From assembly GCA_028288385.1 (NCBI GenBank), contig JAQBNX010000554.1, positions 1 through 5,284 of the forward strand: 5,284 nucleotides of DNA, written 5' to 3'. The notes under the pieces are model-generated. The model saw only the letters and a list, made by a program, of their open reading frames with translations, was not told where the DNA came from and ran no database searches. Of the stretch, positions 1 to 5,284 are shown piece by piece (position 1 is the first letter of the stretch; every line of letters starts with the position of its first letter). The DNA is from Spirosoma sp. Lineage in GTDB: Bacteria; Bacteroidota; Bacteroidia; Cytophagales; Spirosomataceae. The position numbers and the translations under genes are program-made.

Positions 1-82
1 AGGCAAAAGTGCAGTGCCATTACAAGGCCATCAATAACATCTATCAGTCTATAAACTGATTAATTTCATGGCTTCATACAAT

Positions 83-150
83 TTCCTAGTATTAAAATAC
101 TAAAGCGGTCACTATACGTAGTAACCGCTTTAGTATTTTAATACTAGGAA
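83..150 (-). terminator. Very long hairpin terminator closing the glycan operon
   Basis: Bases 83-109 pair perfectly with 124-150 (27 bp). After one C/A mismatch (110/123) four more pairs follow (111-114 with 119-122), closing a TACG tetraloop at 115-118. The hairpin starts 14 nt past the stop codon of the propeller gene. Its GC core (GCGGT/ACCGC) is flanked by an A-rich and a T-rich side, so it can act as an intrinsic terminator for minus-strand transcription and perhaps for the plus strand too. Each arm also holds its own small inverted repeat, TAGTAT-N4-ATACTA (87-102 and 131-146), so the element could fold instead into three short hairpins. It is much longer than an ordinary terminator, so a mobile palindromic element is an alternative. 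Confidence 0.8.
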
Positions 151-164
151 TTGATTAAGTTAAT

Positions 165-1127
165 TCACTTAATATCCATTGATTTTGTCGCATATCCAAA
201 TCCTGATGCGCCAAAACCGTTACCGTTATAAAACATAATCCATTCATTGTTATGCGAAAAAATGTGGCAGTAGTCCATCATCATAGAGTCCCAGCCATCT
301 GCCGACCGTTCGATGCCTGCCAGTTCGTCTTTACGTTCCCAGGTTAGACCATCTTTCGATTCAGCGTAACCGATACGGTAACTGCGCTGCACGTCGGTGC
401 GGTAGTTTGTGGCGTTGCGGTAGGAGAAATACATCTTATATAAATCGCCGTCCTTGTAGACCGTAGGGCGACCTATAGCATCCGTGAACTCGTCATAGCC
501 CACGCATACGTGACCCGTACGCTGCCACGTAATGCCATCGCCCGACTCGGCGTATTTTACATCATAGAAGGGCTCGGGATGGCCATTGATTACTTCAATT
601 TTGGTGCAGGACAGATACCACATCCGCCAACGGATTGTTCCATCAGCATTTTCTTCGCGCATCACGCAGGGCTGGGCTACCCATACCTGGTCATAAATGG
701 ACCGGTCGAGCAGTGGACCCGTGAACTTACGTTCAAAAGTCAGGCCCCCGTCCCGGCTAACCGCCAGGCCGATACCCAGACGGTAACTGGCGGTTTCGCT
801 CTTGTTCCAGCCTGTGTAGTAAAGCCAGATTTCGTCTCCTTCTTCAGCCGGAACGGTCATAAACCACGACGGCATGGCTCCCGTTTCATCAAACATACCT
901 ACTTCCCCTTTGGTGAGGCAGGGCCGATCGTGAATGTACGTCACCTTCGACAGGTTGTTTGGATCAAGTTCAACAAACGACGTAGCGGAAGAGATGTTCT
1001 CGTCTCGGGTGGCAAAATAAACGCGCAGTTTGTCGCCCATCGGGAAACCGAAAGGCACCTGCGCGTGGGTACGACTGAATGGCTTAGAGCCGTCAGGTTT
1101 ATAAATGAGTCCTTTTTTGGTCCACAT
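165..1127 (-). CDS. GH43/GH32-like five-bladed beta-propeller protein (glycosidase-like)
   Basis: This 320-residue protein has no signal peptide or membrane segment and so is probably cytoplasmic. It reads as a five-bladed beta-propeller of the arabinanase/invertase-like superfamily (GH43, 32, 68, 130). Visible blade motifs are RDEN (41-44), FDETG (79-83), YYTGWN (103-108), GRPTVYKDGDLYKMYFSYR (219-237), and three Asp-box-like repeats: SRDGGLTF (124-131), AESGDGITW (193-201) and AESKDGLTW (255-263). Proteins of this type are known from polysaccharide gene clusters, usually without an assigned activity. I cannot assign the catalytic acids, so hydrolase, phosphorylase or pure sugar binding all remain possible. 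The ATG at 1127 lies inside the end of the upstream glycosyltransferase gene (29-bp overlap), with no Shine-Dalgarno site, which suggests translational coupling. It is the last gene of the operon. The superfamily call is fairly firm; the reaction is unknown. Confidence 0.85.
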   Translation of the reverse strand: MWTKKGLIYKPDGSKPFSRTHAQVPFGFPMGDKLRVYFATRDENISSATSFVELDPNNLSKVTYIHDRPCLTKGEVGMFDETGAMPSWFMTVPAEEGDEIWLYYTGWNKSETASYRLGIGLAVSRDGGLTFERKFTGPLLDRSIYDQVWVAQPCVMREENADGTIRWRMWYLSCTKIEVINGHPEPFYDVKYAESGDGITWQRTGHVCVGYDEFTDAIGRPTVYKDGDLYKMYFSYRNATNYRTDVQRSYRIGYAESKDGLTWERKDELAGIERSADGWDSMMMDYCHIFSHNNEWIMFYNGNGFGASGFGYATKSMDIK

Positions 1128-2796
1128 GCGTATCAGACGTTAGAGGCAATGATTTAAGACGATCAAGACGCGCGTACAACCGCGTATGAGCGATATCGCC
1201 TACATATTGGTAATGCTGGTCAATGAATTGTTTCAATTCTGGAAAATTTTCGTAGCCATACGCGCTACGATCATTGAGCCAGGTCGAATTTGGGCCCACG
1301 GCATCTAAAAAGACGGGAGGACGCGATGCCTGAATATTACGTAGGTAACGCGCCCGGTGAATACGCTGGCTGCTGTCAGTACCCATAACGCAACGTATGG
1401 TATGGTTATCGCTCACGCCCTGGGGCATTTGAGTCTCTACGTTGTACCGGGGCGCCCAGCCCCATACTACCAGGTCTTCGCCGGGTTGGGCCAGTTTCAA
1501 CACCGCCTGAGCAGTGGACGAGAGTCGAAGTGGTATCCGGGCATACCGTTCAATTCGGTTTCCGTCGACAGGCTGATGCCGAAGCAGATTGATATGCCAC
1601 GGTATTTTGAAGCTAGAAGGTAGCAACACGAGCAGTATCCAGCAAGCGGCAGCCCCAATACTAGCCGTCATAGATGCTGGCAAATTGGCAATTAACCAGG
1701 CATTTAAGAGCGTAATGGGCAATATTAAGTAAAGGAGATAATGCGTAAACTCGTTACCCGGCTTAATAACCGCATAACCACTGGCTACCAGCAAAGCGAG
1801 AATAAGCTTTAACAGACCCCCTTGCGATCTGAACGATCTGGACCATAGAGACCAGGCTACCACTAGCCCAGCCGTTGGCAGCAAAAAACCGGCAAAATCA
1901 GTCGTTTTACTCAAAAATGTGGGGAAATGGACCATGCTTTGGGCAAAGCCTCCCTCATTGCTGTAAGCAAAATTTCCAATAATGTAAAATTGAATGAGAT
2001 CGATGAAGACGCCAAAATACAGCGTTAACCCAACCACCAGCGCCGGAAACAAAAGTCCACCCATGAACAGACCCGCCAGGGCCCGCCAGAACTCAACTGA
2101 GTTCGTTTGTGAATACTGACGAATCAACCCAATGAAGGCGAAAACTACCAGCACCAACACGGTTGGCGTACCCTGTAATTTGGCAAAAGGAACCAGGCTG
2201 CTCACAAAGCCCAGCCAAAACAGATTACCTACTGAGGTAAACGTCTGCCGTGCCCACATACGCGAATATTGCCAGGTGGCCAGACCAATCAGCGCCAGGG
2301 AAAGCTGCTCATTGGTAGCGTGGACGTAATCTATCTGGGTAGTAAAGGCAAAAAAAGCCAGGCTTGGCACCAAGGCCAGTTGGGCCACCCGACCACCGAA
2401 AAAGTTCTCAATTGAAAAATACGTGCTTACCATGCTTACGACCAAGCACAAAAGCGCCATAACCCGAAGCGAAGAATAGGTGAGGGGTAAGCCCAGATGC
2501 CCCGGAATTGCTGCAAAATAACAACTGAGGGGCCCCATAGTGGCACCATCCACCGATTTCCAGTAAACAGGATGATACAGCAACGTAAGGGCCTGAGAGA
2601 GCAACTGGCTTTCATCAGGATTCAGTTCTATATTAACCAGAAGCAATGGCAGCCGCATAAGCACAAGCAAGCCTAAACCCAAGCCGAACAGCAGACGGTT
2701 GTTGGTGCGCCAGCGGACAGACAGCCAAACTACCCCAATAAACAGAAAAAAGACACCAAGCCAATACCAGCTTGGTGCCGTGTTAAACTGAAGCAT
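1099..2796 (-). CDS. GT-C fold integral membrane glycosyltransferase (PMT/ArnT-like)
   Basis: This 565-residue protein has about a dozen hydrophobic segments between residues 10 and 393 and a soluble C-terminal domain from about 395 to the end. That is the layout of GT-C enzymes, which move a sugar from a polyprenyl-phosphate donor to an acceptor on the periplasmic face of the inner membrane. Just after the second membrane segment comes NPDESQ (59-64), whose Asp61-Glu62 match the acidic pair expected in the first outer loop, followed by SVDGATMGPL (81-90). A further conserved-looking piece is HATNEQ (159-164). The C-terminal domain contains VVWGWAPRYN (443-452). Donor and acceptor cannot be read from the sequence. 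The ATG at 2796 is used; it lies 70 nt after the epimerase stop, with an AT-rich leader and no clear promoter or Shine-Dalgarno site. The C-terminus overlaps the next gene by 29 bp. An O-antigen ligase or polymerase is less likely because of the early DE loop. Confidence 0.88.
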   Translation of the reverse strand: MLQFNTAPSWYWLGVFFLFIGVVWLSVRWRTNNRLLFGLGLGLLVLMRLPLLLVNIELNPDESQLLSQALTLLYHPVYWKSVDGATMGPLSCYFAAIPGHLGLPLTYSSLRVMALLCLVVSMVSTYFSIENFFGGRVAQLALVPSLAFFAFTTQIDYVHATNEQLSLALIGLATWQYSRMWARQTFTSVGNLFWLGFVSSLVPFAKLQGTPTVLVLVVFAFIGLIRQYSQTNSVEFWRALAGLFMGGLLFPALVVGLTLYFGVFIDLIQFYIIGNFAYSNEGGFAQSMVHFPTFLSKTTDFAGFLLPTAGLVVAWSLWSRSFRSQGGLLKLILALLVASGYAVIKPGNEFTHYLLYLILPITLLNAWLIANLPASMTASIGAAACWILLVLLPSSFKIPWHINLLRHQPVDGNRIERYARIPLRLSSTAQAVLKLAQPGEDLVVWGWAPRYNVETQMPQGVSDNHTIRCVMGTDSSQRIHRARYLRNIQASRPPVFLDAVGPNSTWLNDRSAYGYENFPELKQFIDQHYQYVGDIAHTRLYARLDRLKSLPLTSDTHVDQKRTHL

Positions 2797-2866
2797 CGTT
2801 CATTGAAATAAAAGGAAACAGCAAGCCGTACTGTATTTCTTATGCCTGCTTTGTCCCGCGTCACGG

Positions 2867-3937
2867 TTAACTAAGTGCCAACCGGGCAGCCATGCTATCG
2901 TGAATCTGAACCATCGTTTCCTTCAGGTCGTAGGTCCAGTCCCAGCCGGGGTAGTGTTCCTTGAATTTGTTCAGGTTGGAGATATACCAGATATGGTCAC
3001 CACTACGGTTGGTTTCCGAGTACTGGTAATTCATTTTGTTGCCCGAAATTTCTTCGCATAGCTTAATGGCTTCCAGCATGGAGCAGTTCGCGTAGCGACC
3101 GCCACCGGCGTTGTACACCTCACCCGCCCGCGGATTCTGATAAAAATGCCAGAACATGTTCACCAGATCCCAGCTATGGATATTATCGCGCACCTGCTTG
3201 CCTTTGTAGCCAAAGATGGTGTATTGATTACCCGTGATGGCGCATTTCATTAAATAAGATAGGAAACCGTGCAACTGAGCCCCGGAGTGGTTTGGGCCCG
3301 TCAGACATCCGCCCCGAAAAACGCCTGTTTTCATGCCAAAGTACCGTCCGTATTCCTGCACCATAATGTCGGCAGCCACCTTAGAAGCACCAAAAACGGA
3401 GTGCTTCGTATGGTCGAGACTCATAAACTCGTCGATCCCGTCTTTGAAGTACGGATGATTCTGGTCAATTTCCCAGCGCGTTTCTGTTTCAATCAACGGC
3501 AGGAAATTCGGGTTGTCGCCATACACCTTGTTTGTTGAGGTGAAAATAAACACCGCTTCGGGCGCGTGCAGGCGGGTCATTTCGAGCATGTTCAAGGTGC
3601 CAACGGCATTCACGCCGAAGTCAGTGAACGGTTCGCGGGCGGCCCAGTCATGAGAAGGCTGTGCGGCTGTGTGCAGCACCAGTTTGATGTCAGTACCAAA
3701 TTCCTGAAATATCGTTTCCAGTTGCGATACCTCCCGAATGTCAGCCGGACGGTGCTGGTAGTTAGCGTATTCATCAGTTAAGCGGTTGCGATTCCACTCC
3801 GTTGAGCCATCCGCTCCGAAGAAGTACTGCCGCATATTGTTGTCAATGCCAACGATGAGGTCGAATTTGTCAGCGAAAAACGCGACGGCTTCGCTGCCAA
3901 TCAAGCCGGCTGAACCGGTAACCAGTGCAATATTCAT
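2867..3937 (-). CDS. NAD-dependent sugar epimerase, CDP-paratose 2-epimerase-like (extended SDR)
   Basis: This 356-residue cytoplasmic protein is an extended short-chain dehydrogenase. The Rossmann motif is TGSAGLIG (7-14; Gly8, Gly11, Gly14), Asp32 is placed to hold the NAD ribose, DIR lies at 66-68, HTAAQ at 89-93 and STNKVYG at 134-140. STNKVYGD, the ETETR segment (150-154) and GKQVRD (246-251) resemble the CDP-paratose/tyvelose 2-epimerases, so it probably inverts a carbon of a nucleotide sugar that feeds a surface glycan. The catalytic Tyr of Y-x-x-x-K is replaced by Phe182 (FGASK, 182-186), while Lys186 is kept. An in-frame TTG at 3976 would add 13 residues, but it lies upstream of the predicted transcript start, and the ATG at 3937 places Met directly before the first Rossmann strand. 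This is the first gene of the operon. The fold is certain; the exact substrate is not. Confidence 0.9.
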   Translation of the reverse strand: MNIALVTGSAGLIGSEAVAFFADKFDLIVGIDNNMRQYFFGADGSTEWNRNRLTDEYANYQHRPADIREVSQLETIFQEFGTDIKLVLHTAAQPSHDWAAREPFTDFGVNAVGTLNMLEMTRLHAPEAVFIFTSTNKVYGDNPNFLPLIETETRWEIDQNHPYFKDGIDEFMSLDHTKHSVFGASKVAADIMVQEYGRYFGMKTGVFRGGCLTGPNHSGAQLHGFLSYLMKCAITGNQYTIFGYKGKQVRDNIHSWDLVNMFWHFYQNPRAGEVYNAGGGRYANCSMLEAIKLCEEISGNKMNYQYSETNRSGDHIWYISNLNKFKEHYPGWDWTYDLKETMVQIHDSMAARLALS

Positions 3938-3958
3938 ATTTATTGGCTTTTCAAACCG

Positions 3959-3991
3959 CAAATCTATTACATCCAATACCGAGAAGCAAAA
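3959..3991 (-). promoter_or_regulatory. Bacteroidota-type promoter of the glycan operon
   Basis: Read on the minus strand, TTTTG (3991-3987) is followed by 20 nt and then TAGATTTG (3966-3959). This matches the Bacteroidota housekeeping consensus of TTTG at -33 and TAnnTTTG at -7. The transcript would start near 3952-3955, leaving a leader of about 15-18 nt before the ATG at 3937. That fits a leader with no Shine-Dalgarno site and AT-rich bases directly before the start codon. An alternative TTG start at 3976 would lie upstream of this transcript start. Confidence 0.65.
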
Positions 3992-4318
3992 GCACCAAGT
4001 AGTCTGAACTCCTCTCAGATCAATCAGAGTTTACTACGCCTACTAGATTTTTGGATTATAAGGATTATTTATTTTCAATAAGTAGGTTTTCGATTCCTCT
4101 GGAGAGCCACCAGGTTACATTCGTATTGCCGAAATTGTACGTATCCCAGCAGAAAACAGGCAGATATTTCTCTTTACAGGCTCTGTGACATAGATAAAAG
4201 TGAAGACCATTGCCTGCCAGAGGGACTAGCAGTATGCTTTGTATTACTGGGTAGATGGCAACCAGATGCAAAATAGAGTAGGCTTTGCGTGGGCTCCGCT
4301 ATTAATCAACCGAACGCG
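3992..4318. other. Gene-poor spacer between the lipoprotein terminator and the glycan operon promoter
   Basis: These 327 nt hold no gene I can support. The longest minus-strand frame (4271-4065, 68 codons from an ATG) has an odd composition rich in Trp, Cys and Tyr, uses several ATA, CTA and AGA codons unlike the neighbouring genes, and matches no family I know. The plus-strand frame from 4003 has no start codon. The part near the promoter is AT-rich (about 4041-4090). An imperfect inverted repeat, AACTC (4007-4011) with GAGTT (4027-4031), lies just upstream of the -33 box. The stretch could hold regulatory sites, a small RNA or the decayed end of a lost gene. Confidence 0.5.
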
Positions 4319-4360
4319 AAAAAGCGGTGAAACGCGTGCTGACCATCGCTTCACCGCTTT
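4319..4360 (-). terminator. Rho-independent terminator after the lipoprotein gene
   Basis: An 11-bp perfect stem (4321-4331 with 4350-4360) encloses an 18-nt loop. On the minus strand the stem ends in a run of five T (4323-4319). It begins 20 nt after the stop codon of the small lipoprotein gene, which is the right place and direction. The outer stem AAAGCGGT/ACCGCTTT is the same as the core of the hairpin at 103-131. Confidence 0.85.
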
Positions 4361-4380
4361 CCTGCCAGTTTTCTTCCTGA

Positions 4381-4659
4381 CTACGCGCCTTCACCAATCG
4401 TGCCGGTCCCAAACAGTTTTTCCCGGATTTTTTGAGTCCGCTGCTCCAAGGCCGGATTGGGTGCGTACTGATACGTCGACTGAACAGCCGCTGAATCTTT
4501 TCCTTTTCCATACACCTCAGGATCACCCGCCCGGTATGTGGGGCTGTAATCACCTCCGCGCGGATCGGCCTGCCGTATGGTATTATATTTCTGATAGTCG
4601 CAGGATGCCAGCGACAGCATCGCCACGATGGCTATTCCTCCACTCCATGAACCTTTCAT
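4381..4659 (-). CDS. Small lipoprotein of unknown function
   Basis: This is a 92-residue protein with a type II signal peptide: Lys2, a hydrophobic stretch at about 7-17, and the lipobox LASC with the lipidated Cys at residue 20. After processing about 73 residues remain, hydrophilic and rich in Tyr, Asp, Pro and Gly (for example CDYQKYN at 20-26), without membrane segments. I recognise no family. The in-frame GTG at 4665 is only 3 nt from the AGGAG site, whereas the ATG at 4659 is 9 nt from it, so the ATG is preferred. The mature protein should be anchored in the outer or inner membrane; Bacteroidota do not follow the E. coli Asp+2 retention rule. Its own possible promoter and a strong terminator suggest a single-gene transcript, though read-through from the peptidase gene 111 nt upstream is possible. 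Confidence 0.8.
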   Translation of the reverse strand: MKGSWSGGIAIVAMLSLASCDYQKYNTIRQADPRGGDYSPTYRAGDPEVYGKGKDSAAVQSTYQYAPNPALEQRTQKIREKLFGTGTIGEGA

Positions 4660-4668
4660 AATCACTTG

Positions 4669-4673
4669 CTCCT
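4669..4673 (-). promoter_or_regulatory. Shine-Dalgarno site that decides the lipoprotein start
   Basis: AGGAG on the minus strand lies 9 nt before the ATG at 4659 and only 3 nt before the in-frame GTG at 4665. The spacing picks the ATG. Such a clear site is notable here because the three glycan genes have none. Confidence 0.7.
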
Positions 4674-4685
4674 AAATTGATTCGG

Positions 4686-4693
4686 CAAAATTA
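4686..4693 (-). promoter_or_regulatory. Possible -7 box of the lipoprotein gene
   Basis: TAATTTTG on the minus strand fits the Bacteroidota TAnnTTTG -7 consensus and would give a leader of about 20 nt that contains the AGGAG site. No good TTTG lies 19-21 nt further upstream, so the promoter is incomplete and the call is tentative. Confidence 0.4.
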
Positions 4694-4770
4694 GTCAATA
4701 GACAGTAGTGGTCAGTCGTTGCCCATTAGTTTTTTTAATGAGCGCTATTCCTACCGCAGATTCCAGGTAC

Positions 4771-5284
4771 TTAAAATCCAGTCAGCGCCTTTATTTCATC
4801 TGTAACGAAACCCATTAACTCGCTAATGTATTCGCGCGAAAAGTCGAATGGTACGCCTGCTGCTGCATAAATCTCGCGAATGGGTGCTTTGTAGCCTAAC
4901 TGTAATGCTGCTTTGTAACCCGCCAGACCAGCCTGCGGATTGCGCCGGTAGTTGCGCCAAACGCCAATAGCCCCCAATTGTGCAATGCCGTATTCGATGT
5001 AGTAAAACGGCACTTCGTATAAGTGCAGTTGCTTCTGCCACAAATACTCTTTGTAGTAAGCCACCTTGCTCCAGTCCGTTACGTTATCGGCAAACTGATC
5101 GTAGATACGCAGCCAGTTCTCGCGCCGTTCAGCAACCGCAGCCGCTGATGACGACCCCGAGTGATGACCGGAAGTATTTTCGTATACCCAGTGCTGAAAT
5201 TTATCGATTGTGGCAACCCACGGCAGCGTTTCAATGATGGATTCCAGATGCTGAAGCCTGGCCCGGCGGAGTTCATCTGGATTG
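4771..5284 (-). CDS. M3-family oligoendopeptidase, C-terminal part (5' end outside window)
   Basis: The last 170 residues of a longer protein are visible; the frame is open to the window edge at 5284. LPWVATIDKFQHWVY (20-34 of the fragment), WQKQLHLYEVPFYYIEYGIA (82-101) and AAGVPFDF (141-148) are hallmarks of the C-terminal helical part of M3 oligoendopeptidases (PepF type), cytoplasmic zinc enzymes that cut short peptides. The Tyr-rich YYIEY segment lines the substrate cleft in this family. The HExxH zinc motif lies upstream and cannot be checked here. The stretch TSGHHSGSSSAAA (37-49) sits where relatives usually have a short NPxH-type turn, so a small low-complexity insertion is likely. 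An ATG at 5064 is internal, not the start. No terminator is seen after the stop, only a weak AT hairpin near 4724-4740. Confidence 0.9.
   Translation of the reverse strand, partial: NPDELRRARLQHLESIIETLPWVATIDKFQHWVYENTSGHHSGSSSAAAVAERRENWLRIYDQFADNVTDWSKVAYYKEYLWQKQLHLYEVPFYYIEYGIAQLGAIGVWRNYRRNPQAGLAGYKAALQLGYKAPIREIYAAAGVPFDFSREYISELMGFVTDEIKALTGF

Noticed and set aside
43..60. Inverted repeat ATCAGT/ACTGAT with a 6-nt spacer
   Set aside because: Only 6 bp with no T tract and no gene next to it in the window; easily expected by chance.
510..1157. Plus-strand open frame of 215 codons opposite the propeller gene
   Set aside because: It lies antisense to a well-supported gene, its protein has no recognisable motifs, and there is no plus-strand promoter or start context. 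It is a by-product of the codon use on the other strand.
3938..3976. Longer epimerase form starting at TTG 3976
   Set aside because: The predicted transcript start lies downstream of this codon, the extra 13 residues precede the Rossmann strand, and the ATG at 3937 fits the family start.
4302..4553. Second minus-strand frame of 83 codons overlapping the lipoprotein gene
   Set aside because: It is out of frame with the lipoprotein, crosses the terminator and carries no known motif.
4239..4661. Plus-strand open frame of 140 codons opposite the lipoprotein gene
   Set aside because: It runs through the terminator stem and the lipoprotein gene, and its composition (many Arg, Pro, Thr, Trp) does not look like a natural protein. 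The minus strand has a lipobox, Shine-Dalgarno site and terminator.
4724..4740. Possible terminator after the peptidase gene (CATTA/TAATG around a T run)
   Set aside because: The stem is 5 bp, mostly AT, and the T run sits in the loop rather than after the stem.

Overview
The window looks like chromosomal DNA from a Bacteroidota member, most likely a Cytophagales of the Spirosoma type. This rests on roughly balanced base composition, a promoter matching the Bacteroidota pattern (TTTG, 20 nt, TAnnTTTG), mostly absent Shine-Dalgarno sites, a small lipoprotein with an LASC lipobox, and the character of the sugar genes. The genus is an inference. Every supported gene lies on the minus strand, so transcription runs from high to low coordinates.

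Region 5284-4771 is the C-terminal 170 residues of an M3-family oligoendopeptidase whose 5' part, including the zinc site, lies outside the window. After 111 nt comes a 92-residue lipoprotein of unknown function (4659-4381). It has a clear Shine-Dalgarno site, a possible -7 box and a rho-independent terminator (4319-4360). About 330 nt without a convincing gene follow (4318-3992).

Region 3991-83 is a three-gene glycan unit. A good Bacteroidota promoter (3991-3959) drives an NAD-dependent sugar epimerase of the CDP-paratose/tyvelose 2-epimerase type (3937-2867). Next is a GT-C membrane glycosyltransferase (2796-1099), whose end overlaps by 29 bp the start of a cytoplasmic five-bladed beta-propeller protein of the GH43/GH32 type (1127-165). 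A very long hairpin (83-150) ends the unit. The simplest reading is that the epimerase supplies or remodels an activated sugar, the GT-C enzyme transfers a lipid-linked sugar on the periplasmic side, and the propeller protein acts on, or binds, a related saccharide in the cytoplasm. The substrates are not visible in the sequence.

The points most worth following are the Phe in place of the catalytic Tyr of the epimerase (a F-x-x-x-K motif), the hydrolase-like propeller protein in what seems to be a biosynthetic operon, and the two terminators that share the same 8-bp stem AAAGCGGT/ACCGCTTT. I found no CRISPR array, tRNA, rRNA, insertion sequence or defence system.
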